A stretch of DNA of 64,000 bases. It comes from Bog-756 sp963734435 (lineage in GTDB: Bacteria; Actinomycetota; Acidimicrobiia; Acidimicrobiales; RAAP-2). How positions within the stretch are numbered: the stretch's first letter is position 1; every line of letters starts with the position of its first letter. A model generated the notes under the pieces. That model did not search any database. It saw nothing but the letters and a program-made list of their open reading frames with translations, and had not been told where the DNA came from. Below, piece by piece: positions 46,397 through 55,872 of the stretch. The stretch covers positions 132,610 through 196,609 of the forward strand of contig CAVTHA010000007.1 of the NCBI GenBank assembly GCA_963734435.1, written 5' to 3'. The position numbers were made by a program, and so were the translations under genes.

Positions 46397-47923
46397 CTAG
46401 CGCAGCCAATGGCGGAGATTCTTACGCCTGAGCTCCTTCCAAATGCCTCGCCATCGCTGGCTTGCTTCCCGCTGGCGAAGCTGCGCTTGGCCAGTCAGTT
46501 GGCCCGCCGAAAATACGAGCGATCCCGACCCCCGAGCCGCTTCTGTGCGCAACCATTTCTCACCTTCAACAGCATCATGGTGCATGCCAAGCTCCGTCTG
46601 GAGATGCTCAGCTGCCTTTCCCATCTTGCGAGCTGGCCGACCGATAACCGCTGAGGCGGCTTCACAGGCATATCGAAGTTGCTTTGACCGAATACGAATT
46701 CGGTGCAGCTGATAGTCGGTCGGCCGGTTCCCCGCCCGCTTCACTTGCCGACGCAGCCGTTTCCAAGGACGTCGTACTAGTAGGGGAAGAGCCTTCCCGG
46801 CTCGCGATTCGGCAGCAATGTGTCCATGACTTGTGTTTCGCGTCAGAGGCGGTCGCTCGGCGGCGGCGTAGAGTTTGTCGAGGAGCCGAAGATATCTCTC
46901 GCTTGCCAATACCTCAGCGAGGTCGATGGACGCCGATCTCCGTTGCTGTTGGAGTTCCGAAGCGAGTTGCGCAGACCCCTGGAGGTCCGCCGACCGAGAT
47001 TCCTCTCTGCCTTCGAGCTCAACGCAAAGCACGTCAACATCGCGAACAATGCCCAAGGATCTACCAAACCATTTCAAATCACGCCTGATATGCCGCACCC
47101 AGACCGGATCAAATACATCTTCAAAGGTCTTGAGATCCGAACGGAGCCGGCGAGACGCCACACGAGTCTGGTGGACATCGTGGGCGGGCGGTTCCGTCTC
47201 GTCGATTCTTAGTAGATACTCGTGGTCGAGGATCCGGTCAAGAGCTCCTGCGATGCTGGCCTTCACCACGTCTCTCATCAAGGATGTTGGTCCCAGCTTT
47301 ACCTTTTGGCCCTCGAAAGAGTCGTGGCCCAAGGCCCGGCCCAATTTCGGCCCAGCACGGTCCGGTCGAGCCCCCGCAGCCCGGAGGCGATCGAGGACCT
47401 GTTCGACTAGCTCGACGTCACGTTCCTCTACCTCGAGCTCGATCTGACGGAATCGGCGGCCATCATTCGGTCCCCCGTGAATGGTCACCGTGTCATCATC
47501 AAGCTCGCCAAGGGTGAGGTCCCGATGGCCTTGCAGAGTGAGACGTCGTCGCAGCGTCTCAATGTGGGCAATCTGCTTCAGTGGTGACCGGCGGACCAGC
47601 CCTTGCAGGATCTTCATAGCCCCATCGGGCAGTGAGTCCGGCGAACCTGACCACGTTAACTCCCGTCGGTCCAAGGTTGCCCCCCGGCTGGCCTTCGGCA
47701 GTTTGATCGTCCAGATCCCGGGATCAGACTGGTCACCACTCCGATGGCGGAAAGTGATTCCTCGCTGCCATAGCCGCAGGTCAGCAGTATCGAAATATAT
47801 TGTCCACAGGTTCTCCTCCGGTAACCGCTCCGTCCCGCCCACGAGATCCCGTAGGTCCGGAAGGGTGAAGGCCAAGTCCGCCTCCAACTTGACTTCCCTC
47901 TCCATGGTCCCCGCGTTCGCCAT
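46397..47923 (-). CDS. CYTH-CHAD domain protein
   Basis: The 508-residue protein has an N-terminal CYTH domain (1-200) with the signature EREVKLEAD (ExExK), GITFRHRSGD and IWTIKLPKA. A CHAD domain (~215-500) follows, an all-helical domain rich in conserved His/Arg/Lys (HDVHQTRVASRRLRSDLKTF, LHRIRIRSKQLRYACEAASA, HHDAVEGEKWL). CYTH proteins act on triphosphates; CHAD domains bind inorganic polyphosphate. A role at polyphosphate granules is likely. Length is typical for the actinobacterial fusion. Confidence 0.92.
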   Translation of the reverse strand: MANAGTMEREVKLEADLAFTLPDLRDLVGGTERLPEENLWTIYFDTADLRLWQRGITFRHRSGDQSDPGIWTIKLPKASRGATLDRRELTWSGSPDSLPDGAMKILQGLVRRSPLKQIAHIETLRRRLTLQGHRDLTLGELDDDTVTIHGGPNDGRRFRQIELEVEERDVELVEQVLDRLRAAGARPDRAGPKLGRALGHDSFEGQKVKLGPTSLMRDVVKASIAGALDRILDHEYLLRIDETEPPAHDVHQTRVASRRLRSDLKTFEDVFDPVWVRHIRRDLKWFGRSLGIVRDVDVLCVELEGREESRSADLQGSAQLASELQQQRRSASIDLAEVLASERYLRLLDKLYAAAERPPLTRNTSHGHIAAESRAGKALPLLVRRPWKRLRRQVKRAGNRPTDYQLHRIRIRSKQLRYACEAASAVIGRPARKMGKAAEHLQTELGMHHDAVEGEKWLRTEAARGSGSLVFSAGQLTGQAQLRQREASQRWRGIWKELRRKNLRHWLR

Positions 47924-48117
47924 GCGAGGTTCTTACCCCTCGCTCGCAAACTGCAATCAAGAAAGAGGCAGACGCTGCTCAGATCGGGAGAACTGAATCA
48001 GCAACGCCTCCGCAACCAAAGCCATCCCACTGAGGGCCATGGACACAACAGTCACGAAGGCGTCGCACCCTCGGGCGTTCAACACTCCCTGCCGAGAGGC
48101 GGATCGCCCTATACCCT

Positions 48118-48582
48118 ATGACTATGGCAAACAAGCTGAATCGTGCAGCAGAGCTCATCGGGGACGCGATCGGCACCGCCGAAGCCGCGACTGCTGTCGC
48201 CAGTGCTCGGGCTGAGCAGGGCTTGAGCGAAGCAGCCACGGTGATAGGCGAATCCAAATCCGGCAAGCGCGTGGGAAAAGGGACTGAAGCCACCAAGAAG
48301 GTGATCACCGAAAAGGCCAGCAGTGCCAAGAAGGCGGCGAAGAAGCGGGCGGCACCGGTGACCCGTAAGGCCAGCAGTGCCAAGAAGGCGGCGAAGAAGC
48401 GGGCGGCACCGGTGACCCGTAAGGCCAGCAGTGCCAAGAAGGCGGCGAAGAAGCGGGCGGCACCGGTGACCCGTAAGGCCAGCAGTGCCAAGAAGGCGGC
48501 GAAGAAGCGGGCGGCACCGGTGACCCGTAAGGCCAGCAGTGCCAAGAAGGCGGCGAAGAAGCGGGCAGCACCGCGACGGTAG
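48118..48582 (+). CDS. histone H1-like Lys/Ala-rich repeat protein
   Basis: The 154-residue protein has a short N-terminal helical part (ANKLNRAAELIGDAIGTAEA...). It ends in a tail of five 18-residue repeats KASSAKKAAKKRAAPVTR, the last shortened. The tail has a very high positive charge and resembles eukaryotic H1 tails and bacterial HU/Hc1-like DNA-compacting proteins. The start could also be the ATG two codons later. It lies between the CYTH-CHAD gene and topoisomerase IB, so a role in nucleoid organisation or DNA protection is a fair inference. Confidence 0.8.
   Translation: MTMANKLNRAAELIGDAIGTAEAATAVASARAEQGLSEAATVIGESKSGKRVGKGTEATKKVITEKASSAKKAAKKRAAPVTRKASSAKKAAKKRAAPVTRKASSAKKAAKKRAAPVTRKASSAKKAAKKRAAPVTRKASSAKKAAKKRAAPRR
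48313..48582 (+). repeat. 54-bp tandem repeat encoding the Lys/Ala tail
   Basis: Four exact copies begin at 48313, 48367, 48421 and 48475. A fifth, diverging after ~39 bases, begins at 48529. Exact identity at the nucleotide level points to recent expansion; copy number is likely to vary between strains. It is in-frame coding sequence, not a CRISPR. Confidence 0.95.
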
Positions 48583-48792
48583 CCTCAGTGGGCAAATGGC
48601 CTTGGCTAGTCGGCTTCCGGCTGCCATTTGTACGCGATCAGGCCTGATTCAAGCGGCGACACCAGTCCGTGCACTGGTTGCACAATCGGGAGCCTCCCGT
48701 CCTCCTGATTTTGCACTCGGAGCCGTCTAAGTGCGCCACTCAATCTCGCAGATCTTTGCGTAGACCCTGCACTCGGTGGGAATGGCTGAGAT

Positions 48793-49845
48793 GTGCCCCG
48801 CCTTAGAAGGTCCGATTGTCATGCCCCAGGAATTAGTCGGCGCAGGCGCGGCCGGGGGTTTTCGTATATGTGGCCCAATGGTACGCCTGTCAAGGACTCC
48901 GACATTCTTGAACGAATCACGGGTCTGGCGGTTCCGCCCGCCTGGAACGATGTGTGGATCTGTCCTTGGCCCCACGGTCACATTCAAGCGGTCGGGACCG
49001 ATAAGGCTGGCCGTCGCCAGTACCGCTACCACGACGCCTGGCGCGTCTTGCGAGATAAACAGAAGTTCGAGCGAGTGCTCGAATTCGGACGGTCATTACC
49101 TGTGCTGCGCAGAGCGGTCGAGCGAGATCTTGGCGACGAGGCGATAACCCAGTCCCGGGTGCTCGCCGCGACGGTCCGTCTGCTGGACCTCGGCTTCTTC
49201 CGGATTGGAGGCGAGCAGTACGCTCAGGAGAATGAGACCTTCGGCATTGCCACACTTCGGAGGGAACACCTAGCTATCCGTCGCGGGAAAGAGTTGGTTT
49301 TCGACTATCCGGCAAAGGGATCGATTCAACGCAAAATCACCATTTCCGATCCGGCATCGACTGAGCTCCTGCAGATCCTCAAGCGCCGGCGGAGCCGTAG
49401 CGACAAACTCATGGCCTATAAAGACGGAACACGGTGGGTCGATTTGCGCTCTAACGACATCAATGCGTACATCCGAACCGAGCTCGACGGAGACTACAGC
49501 GCCAAGGACTTCCGGACTTGGTCAGCCACTGTGCTCGGTGCCGTCGAGCTAGCGAGGGCCGCACGTCGCGGACCGATGTCTGCCAGCGCTCGAAAAAAGG
49601 CGTCGAGGTTGGCGGTAAAGGCCGATTCTGAGGATCTCGGCAACACTCCGGCGGTTTGTCGCAGCTCATACATCGATCCGAAACTCTTCGACCGATTTGA
49701 TGCGGGCGAGACCATCGCGTCCGCGCTCAACACTGTGGGAACTTCGCCCGCTATGAACAAGCCCGCGGCCCGTGAAGCGATCGAATCGGCAGTGAGTGAC
49801 CTGATCGCCGATGAAGGTCCCGGTGGTTTGATTGCCGTCGCATGA
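48793..49845 (+). CDS. DNA topoisomerase IB
   Basis: GTG 48793 gives a 350-residue poxvirus-type topoisomerase IB. The N-domain contains RRRGRGFSYMWPNGTPVKDS and GLAVPPAWNDVWICPWPHGH. The catalytic domain has RLLDLGFFRIGGEQYAQENE (first catalytic Arg) and KDFRTWSATVLGAVELARAA (second Arg). The C-terminal VCRSSYIDPKLFDRF carries the active-site Tyr that links to the 3' phosphate. It relaxes positive and negative supercoils without ATP. It is a bacterial accessory topoisomerase, often in stress islands, here next to the histone-like gene. Confidence 0.92.
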   Translation: MPRLRRSDCHAPGISRRRRGRGFSYMWPNGTPVKDSDILERITGLAVPPAWNDVWICPWPHGHIQAVGTDKAGRRQYRYHDAWRVLRDKQKFERVLEFGRSLPVLRRAVERDLGDEAITQSRVLAATVRLLDLGFFRIGGEQYAQENETFGIATLRREHLAIRRGKELVFDYPAKGSIQRKITISDPASTELLQILKRRRSRSDKLMAYKDGTRWVDLRSNDINAYIRTELDGDYSAKDFRTWSATVLGAVELARAARRGPMSASARKKASRLAVKADSEDLGNTPAVCRSSYIDPKLFDRFDAGETIASALNTVGTSPAMNKPAAREAIESAVSDLIADEGPGGLIAVA

Positions 49846-50028
49846 CGGGAGCCCTGCTCGCTTGCTACGGTCCGGGCCGGTCGTCTTACCGCTTCATCTT
49901 TCCACCCGGCAGCTCGCCGATACCCATCCCTTCCTGTCGCATGGCACGCTTGGACCGGGGTGGTTCGAAGGGATTCCGTCCGGGTAGAGCAGAATAGTCG
50001 CCGCACTCACTCGAAAGGGGCTGTTCGG

Positions 50029-51039
50029 TTGGAGCAGTTTGATCGTCTGGTCGACGCGGCCGATCGGTGGCAGCGGTCCAAGCGTGTGCCCACGTTGATC
50101 TATGGAGTCATCAAAAAGTTCGGCGATGATCGAGCCAATCAGTACGTGGTCGCATTGGGTTGGTACGGCTTTGTGGCCATCTATCCGTTGTTACTGGTGG
50201 TGATCACGATATTCGGATTCATCGGGGCTGCGTCGCTCGGTCACCGACTTGTAACAACCCTTCACCAGTTTCCGGTCGTCGGCTCTCAGTTCAACCCGGC
50301 ACCCGGCTCCACCAGTCTGCACGGCAGCGTTCCAGGCCTCGTCGTAGGCCTCGCCGGTTTGATTTACGGCGCTCAAGGCGTCACCCAGACAGTCCAGCAA
50401 GCCATGGCGCAGGTCTGGAGTATTCCGCGTCTCGACATTCCCGGGTTCCTGCCTCGACTCGCTCGCAGCCTCGCCGGACTCGTGACCATCGGGGGCACCT
50501 TCGTGGTCAACGCCGCCATGGCCACCTTTGCGACCAGCTCGGGCGTGAACTACGCCATTCGGATCCCCATCTTCGCCGCCATGCTCGCCCTCAACGCCGT
50601 CCTCTATCTGGCGGCGTTTCGCGTCCTCACCCCCGGTGGAGTCACGACGAGGCGACTTTTGCCGGGCGCAGCAGCGTCATCAGTGGGGTTCACCCTGCTG
50701 ATCACGGTTGGGTCTGGGTTGATCCAGCACCAGCTCCGCAACAGCTCGGCGACCTATGGCCAGTTCGGCATCGTCATCGGACTGGTCGGCTTCCTCTTTC
50801 TTCTCGCCAAGATCAGCCTGTACGGCGCTGAGCTCAATCCGGTGCTGTCTCGGCGTCTATGGCCTCGAGGTATCCGGAGCGACGATCCCACTGCGGCCGA
50901 CAATCAGGTTCTCCGCGACCTGGCCCATCAAAATCGCCAGCGAGAGGACCAGCGGATCGGGGTGGGCTTTGGAGACCAAGCGTCGAATGACGCGGCCACA
51001 GATGCACGGAGGTGCGATCCGGCTCCGGTCGACACATAG
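50029..51039 (+). CDS. YihY/BrkB-family membrane protein
   Basis: TTG 50029 is chosen because AAAGGGG lies 8 bases upstream and the family begins near EQFDRLVDAADRWQRSKRVP. The 336-residue product has about six membrane helices (ALGWYGFVAIYPLLLVVITI, GLVVGLAGLIYGAQGVTQTV, LAGLVTIGGTFVVNAAMATF, FAAMLALNAVLYLAAFRVLT, AAASSVGFTLLITVGSGLIQ, IGLVGFLFLLAKISLYGAEL). A soluble C-tail follows. It was once mis-assigned as RNase BN. Its function is unknown, possibly transport or envelope. Confidence 0.88.
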   Translation: MEQFDRLVDAADRWQRSKRVPTLIYGVIKKFGDDRANQYVVALGWYGFVAIYPLLLVVITIFGFIGAASLGHRLVTTLHQFPVVGSQFNPAPGSTSLHGSVPGLVVGLAGLIYGAQGVTQTVQQAMAQVWSIPRLDIPGFLPRLARSLAGLVTIGGTFVVNAAMATFATSSGVNYAIRIPIFAAMLALNAVLYLAAFRVLTPGGVTTRRLLPGAAASSVGFTLLITVGSGLIQHQLRNSSATYGQFGIVIGLVGFLFLLAKISLYGAELNPVLSRRLWPRGIRSDDPTAADNQVLRDLAHQNRQREDQRIGVGFGDQASNDAATDARRCDPAPVDT

Positions 51040-51280
51040 ATAACTCACATATCGACCCTCAGAGCAAGTCCCGCCGGTGACGAGACGCCCGAAGGCAATT
51101 TTCGCTCCGAATCCCGGCAGTGTCCCCCTAGACCCAGCAGTTGAGTCAAGCGCCAGCCGTTTGAGTCGGTCCAATCGGAATTCGTCGCTGATACGCTGTC
51201 CGATCTTCGCATCTCGGTTCCGACATCGAATGGCGCTTACCATCGGGATTCAGACTCGTCCACATGGGTAAGGTCAGATC

Positions 51281-51421
51281 ATGGGACTCTTCTTGTTGGT
51301 ACTTGTGTTCGCCCTGATCTTCGCTGGAGTCGGATTCGCAATACATTTTCTCTGGATTGTGGCAGTCGTATTGCTCGTCGCGTGGCTCGTCGGTCTCGTG
51401 CTGGGAGTGGGAAGGTCTTAG
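51281..51421 (+). CDS. small hydrophobic membrane protein (DUF5670-like), copy 3
   Basis: The 46-residue frame MGLFLLVLVFALIFAGVGFA IHFLWIVAVV... is a two-helix hydrophobic protein with the family's GFAIHFLW. It is the closest relative in the window of the gene at 25584 and the broken one at 36003. Bases 51040-51280 and 51422-51665 around it hold no other gene. Confidence 0.65.
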   Translation: MGLFLLVLVFALIFAGVGFAIHFLWIVAVVLLVAWLVGLVLGVGRS

Positions 51422-51665
51422 CCCCGAACGCGATATGCCTCCCGGCGCCATCCAGAGGTGCGATGCCCTTTTTGCTATCGGAAAGCTGCGTCACTTTGCT
51501 ATCGGATGCTGCGCCAGCGGCGGTATCAACATTCCTCAGCCGCCGAAATCATATGGACCCATGACGACGAGATTATCCTTCTGATGACGGCACTCGGTAT
51601 TGACCAGGTACTTGACGCGCTCCTCTGACCCACTCGACCGTCTTGGCCGGCTGAGGTGACGATCA

Positions 51666-52322
51666 ATGGTCCGATCAACTAGTGAACTCCGGCGTATCGA
51701 CACCGTTGGCATCCGAACGCTAATTGCGGGCGGAATCGGAATGCTGCTCGGCGCTGTCTCGACCGCCCTCGTGACCTGGCAGGCAGCAATTCTGGTGGGA
51801 TGGGATTTTGCGGCCGCCTTTCTACTGACCTGGACGTGGGTCGACATAGCCAGGTTGAATGGGCAGGGAACGAAGTCGCACGCAAATCGTGAAGACCCGA
51901 GTCGTCGACTTTCTGAAGCCATCATCATTGTGTCCGGGGTCGCCCTGTTAGCGGCGGTCGGGCTCCTACTGGTCCGGGCTGGTCAGACGCACAGTCCGAC
52001 CAGGGCATACTTGATCGCGATCGGCATCCTGAGTGTGATCCTTTCGTGGGGCACGGTCCACACGATTTTTGCTTTGCGTTACACCCGCGCTTACTACCGC
52101 GGAACCGAAGGGGGTGTTGACTTCAACGAGGAAGACCCTCCGGCTTATCTTGACTTTGCCTACCTGTCGTTCACGATAGGGATGACCTTTCAAGTCTCAG
52201 ATACTGATCTCACGACGAAATCTGTCAGGAGGCTTGCCCTTGGGCACGCGTTACTGTCCTATCTTTTCGGTGCACTCATTTTGGCTCTCTCGATCAACGT
52301 TGTCGCGGGCCTTTTGGGATGA
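51666..52322 (+). CDS. DUF1345 membrane protein
   Basis: The 218-residue product matches DUF1345: WQAAILVGWDFAAAFLLTWT near residue 38, GTVHTIFALRYTRAYY in the middle, and the diagnostic PAYLDFAYLSFTIGMTFQVS with VSDTDLTTKSVRRLALGHA. Five to six membrane helices are expected. The family has an SFTIGMTFQ block resembling ion-channel pore helices, but no function has been shown. Confidence 0.9.
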   Translation: MVRSTSELRRIDTVGIRTLIAGGIGMLLGAVSTALVTWQAAILVGWDFAAAFLLTWTWVDIARLNGQGTKSHANREDPSRRLSEAIIIVSGVALLAAVGLLLVRAGQTHSPTRAYLIAIGILSVILSWGTVHTIFALRYTRAYYRGTEGGVDFNEEDPPAYLDFAYLSFTIGMTFQVSDTDLTTKSVRRLALGHALLSYLFGALILALSINVVAGLLG

Positions 52323-52770
52323 TGGTCTGCGTGCTGCACTTTCGGGCGGTTTGACTGCCGACCAACCTCGGCTCGTTCCTTGATTCTTCGACTAGTCCTA
52401 TGGGTCGCATCGACGTTGGTACAGGAGGAGGCTGACACGTGCGCTTGAATCGCGGGGTGGATCGGAGCCGAGGGATGGGGCGCACACCTTCTTGACTGAA
52501 TTCTCTCTTTGCCACCTTGCCCGAATGCGAGTCGAGAGTTGACCAGGCCGTGGCGGTCACTGGCTCAAGCAGGTTCGAGCTGCGCTAGTTCATGGCCTCG
52601 TCGACGATTGAGACAATGTCGGGATGGGTATCACCCAAACACAATCAGGAGAGCTGTGCGCTGCCATCTCCATCGCTCGTTGCGATGACTCGGCAGAAGA
52701 GATTCGGCAGTTCGAGGCGGCTCGAGCACGCTAACTCTGAAGGCTGATTCAGATTGGGATTGGAGCATCA
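52323..52770. other. intergenic; only a 36-residue ORF of doubtful value
   Basis: A short frame at 52624-52734 (MGITQTQSGELCAAISIARC...) is the only candidate. It has no family and no clear ribosome-binding site. I see no other feature. Confidence 0.4.
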
Positions 52771-53721
52771 ATGGTTCAGTACGGTTACTTTCTCTCGTCA
52801 GAGGAGCTGTCTCCCGGGTCAATGATCGAAGCTGCCCGCTATGCGGAGCCTCTCGGCATCGACTCCCTCTTCATCTCCGACCATTTCCACCCGTGGCTGG
52901 AATCGCAGGGACAGAGTCCATTCGTCTGGAGCGTTCTCGGGGCCATCGCTGCCAGCACAAACCAGCGATTGATGACCGGCGTTACCTGTCCGACTGTCCG
53001 CATCCATCCAGCGATCCTCGCCCAGGCCACAGCCACCACACAGCTCATGGCAGAAGGCAGATTCCGATTCGGGGTCGGGACAGGTGAAAACCTGAATGAG
53101 CACATCTTGGGACACCGGTGGCCACCGGTGGCAACACGTCTGGAGATGCTCGAGGAGTCGGTCGAGGTGATCCGGAGCCTCTGGAAGGGCGGGTATGTCA
53201 CACACCACGGGCGCTACTACACAGTGGAGAATGCTCGAATCTTTTCCCTTCCAGACAACGCTCCGCCCATCTTGGTGTCGGGGTTCGGGCCTGAGGCGAC
53301 CGACCTGGCCTCCCGAATCGGAGACGGATATGTGAACACCTCCCCCGAGTCCGACCTCATCCAGCGCTACCGGGACCAGGGTGGGAAAGGGCCGGCAGTT
53401 GCGGCGGTAAAGGTCTGCTGGGCTGTCGATGAAGGCTCGGCGCGGAAACTAGCTCACGACCGGTGGAAGTCCTCTGGGCTCCCGGGTCAGCTCAGTCAGG
53501 AGCTGGCTCTGCCCGCGCACTTCGAGGCTGGATCGCAGCTGGTCACCGAAGATACCGTCGCCGAATCGATTCCATGCGGTCCGGATCCGTCTCACCATGC
53601 CGAGGTCATCCGGAAGTACGTCGAAGCAGGCTTTGACGAAATCTTCATTGCCCAGGTGGGAGACGACCAACAAGGTTTCCTGGAATTCTTCTCCAACGAA
53701 CTCCGGCCCATCCTCCCATGA
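52771..53721 (+). CDS. LLM-class F420-dependent oxidoreductase (G6PDH-type)
   Basis: The 316-residue product is a luciferase-like (beta/alpha)8 barrel of the F420-dependent glucose-6-phosphate dehydrogenase-like branch. It contains MVQYGYFLSSEELSPGSMIE, DSLFISDHFHPWLESQGQSP with the conserved His/Trp around F420, VGTGENLNEHILGHRWPP, EVIRSLWKGGYVTHHGRYYT and RIGDGYVNTSPESD. Length is slightly below FGD1 of Mycobacterium. The organism therefore must make F420. The substrate (glucose-6-phosphate or another hydroxyl donor) cannot be fixed. Confidence 0.92.
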   Translation: MVQYGYFLSSEELSPGSMIEAARYAEPLGIDSLFISDHFHPWLESQGQSPFVWSVLGAIAASTNQRLMTGVTCPTVRIHPAILAQATATTQLMAEGRFRFGVGTGENLNEHILGHRWPPVATRLEMLEESVEVIRSLWKGGYVTHHGRYYTVENARIFSLPDNAPPILVSGFGPEATDLASRIGDGYVNTSPESDLIQRYRDQGGKGPAVAAVKVCWAVDEGSARKLAHDRWKSSGLPGQLSQELALPAHFEAGSQLVTEDTVAESIPCGPDPSHHAEVIRKYVEAGFDEIFIAQVGDDQQGFLEFFSNELRPILP

Positions 53722-54027
53722 TCGGTCACGGCTACCCGAGCCGCGGTCGGCGTCGGGATCCTCGAAGATGTCTGGGTCCCCAAAGGGCCCGATTGAAGCG
53801 GGCATCGGAGGGGGAAGCCGCTTCCGACGCGAAGAACCAACAGCTCGAAAGCGCTCCCCACAGACGAGAGGGCGTGTCATGCCGTCGAAGCGAGCCAATG
53901 ACAAGAATGAGAACCGGGTCGTCGCGTTGAACTGGGGAGCGTGACGTAGGAAGAGGTCCACCAACGCGGCCAGAGGTCCCGCCATCGTTGTGGTTGTTCG
54001 ACGACCACACGAGGAGGACCTCTGACT
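53722..54027. other. intergenic, ISL3-type element leader
   Basis: There are 306 bases with no gene. The last part, with the GAGGAGGACC leader, belongs to the ISL3-type transposase start at 54028. Confidence 0.5.
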
Positions 54028-54188
54028 ATGGATGACGCTATCGGCCACGCCGAGGCCATGCTGGGACTGGACGGGTTCCGAGTGCTCGAGGTAGATCGGA
54101 AGCCGGCGGAGATGGCCGTGACCGTCGAGACCACGGCTGACGTCGCAGGGTGTGCGACCTGTGGTGTCCGAGCCAAGGCCCAGGACCG
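54028..54188 (+). mobile_element. ISL3-family transposase remnant, cut by another insertion sequence
   Basis: The frame MDDAIGHAEAMLGLDGFRVL...ADVAGCATCGVRAKAQDR is the N-terminus of an ISL3-family transposase with its CxxC zinc-binding motif. It ends where the next element's left end (TGAAGGGTCCATTTACTCG) begins at 54189. The rest of the transposase is absent, so either a 3' flank is lost or it lies outside the unit. Confidence 0.8.
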
Positions 54189-55319
54189 TGAAGGGTCCAT
54201 TTACTCGTCCGCCGGCTTGACCAGGCACGACGAGCTCGGTGAGGCTCGCCGCCCGTGGCACTCTCCTTCCTCTACCGCTTCGTCCGCCGTGTCATCGAGG
54301 CGATCCGCATCCACCGGATGGACGCGGTGGCCAAGGACGCCGAGATCCTCGTGCTGCGCCACCAGCTGACCGTGCTCAGCGTCAGGTCGCCCGTCCCCGC
54401 TTCACCTGGTCGGATCGAGCGATCGTCAGCGTCCTCGCTCGCCTCGTCCCTCGTGAGCGATGGACATCCTTCCTCGTCACGCCCGAGACGATCCTTCGCT
54501 GGCATCGTGCCCTCGTTCGACGACGATGGACCTATCCCCACCGAAGCCCCGGCCGCCCGGCCTTGGCCCATGAGACGGTCGAGCTGATCGTTCGCCTGGC
54601 ACGGGAGAACCCACGCTGGGGCTACCTGCGAATCGTGGGCGAGCTCAAGAAGCTCGGCGTCGTCGTCTCCAAGACCAGCGTCGCCGCCGTTCTTCGCCGC
54701 CATCGTCTCCCGCCTGCGCCACGGCGCTCCGGTCCTACCTGGAGCGAGTTCCTGCGCGCCCAGGCCAGAGGAATCTTGGCCACCGACTTCTTCACGGTCG
54801 ACACGATCACCTTACGGCGCTTCTACGTGCTCTTCGTGATCGAGATCGACCGGCGACGGGTGCACCTGCTCGGCGTCACCGCCAACCCCAACGATCCCTG
54901 GGTCACCCAGGTGGCCCGCAACTTCACCTCCGATCTCGAAGACGCGGGCCGCCGCTTCCGATTCCTCATCCGCGACCGGGATACCAAGTTCACCGCCAGC
55001 TTTCGACACCGTGCTCGCCTCCATCGGCATCGAGACCATACGAACCCCGATCGCCTCGCCTCGGGCGAACGCTTTCGCCGAGCGGTTTGTGCGAACCGTC
55101 CGCGAGGACTGCCTCGACCACCTCCTCGTGGTCTCGCAACGCCATCTCGAGGCGGTACTCGCCGAGTACATCCGCCATTACAACGAAGCCAGGCCCCACC
55201 GAGGCCTCCAGCTCGACCAGCCACTCCCCCGCCCGGCGACCTCGACCACCAACGACGGCAAGGTCATCCGTCGCGATGTCCTCGGCGGCATCGTGCACGA
55301 GTACGAGCGTGCTGCCTGA
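54189..55319 (+). mobile_element. rve-type insertion sequence, best-preserved copy
   Basis: The transposase begins MALSFLYRFVRRVIEAIRIH (54255). A missing C near 54380 shifts frame to RQVARPRFTWSDRAIVSVLA. The DDE core follows: LATDFFTVDTITLRRFYVLF (Asp), FLIRDRDTKFTASF (Asp), an extra T near 55000, then SPRANAFAERFVRTVREDCL (Glu) and RPHRGLQLDQPLPRPATSTT, ending LGGIVHEYERAA. Both indels are single bases in homopolymers relative to the copy at 21187. The copy may well be intact in the real genome. The family has a single-ORF transposase of ~350 residues. Confidence 0.85.
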
Positions 55320-55611
55320 GAGGCTCCCGCCTTTCTCCTAGTCGTACCTACGATGGGCCACCTCCCACGGTCAACCGCAATCGCCTGTTTCCCCAGTGTC
55401 TCGGTCGGGGCGCAAAGCCAGCGATACCTTCCTCACCAGAGCAGTTGACGTTCGCGACGCCGCTCGATCCGTTGTGTACGACGGGCTACGTCCGATATTT
55501 GGACCCTTCAGGTTGATGTCGAGAGCCCTGCTCGTGTTGTGGCGATCGTCTGAGCACCCAGGCTTCTCTCGGAGCGAGTGGCTCGTTGCGGAAATCATGC
55601 ACCTGGTTGCA

Positions 55612-55648
55612 CCCCCCCACACGCCCACCCCCGACGACCCCACCCCCA
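55612..55648 (-). other. potential G-quadruplex
   Basis: On the minus strand, runs of 5, 4, 5, 3 and 7 G are separated by loops of 1-5 bases within 37 bases. This exceeds the usual four-tract pattern. It is 300 bp from the attachment-like site. Function is unknown. Confidence 0.5.
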
Positions 55649-55872
55649 GCCAGCACCCGGCCTCTGACCCCCGGGCGAAACCCACCCAGGGTCACCCGTC
55701 TTCTCCGGTGTGCGCCTGTGACCGGGAACCAGGCCCTGTCCTCCCTACCCCTTATGGGAATGGGAGCTGAGCACACGGGTGGTCCGGCGGAGGAAGAATT
55801 GCAGTCGACGAGGTCTACATTCCACACGTAGAGCTCGCGCCGTGCCATGCGACAGCGATGAGGCCTATTTCA

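Noticed and set aside
48313..48582. Regularly spaced repeats resembling a CRISPR array
   Set aside because: The repeats are contiguous 54-bp in-frame coding units without spacers.
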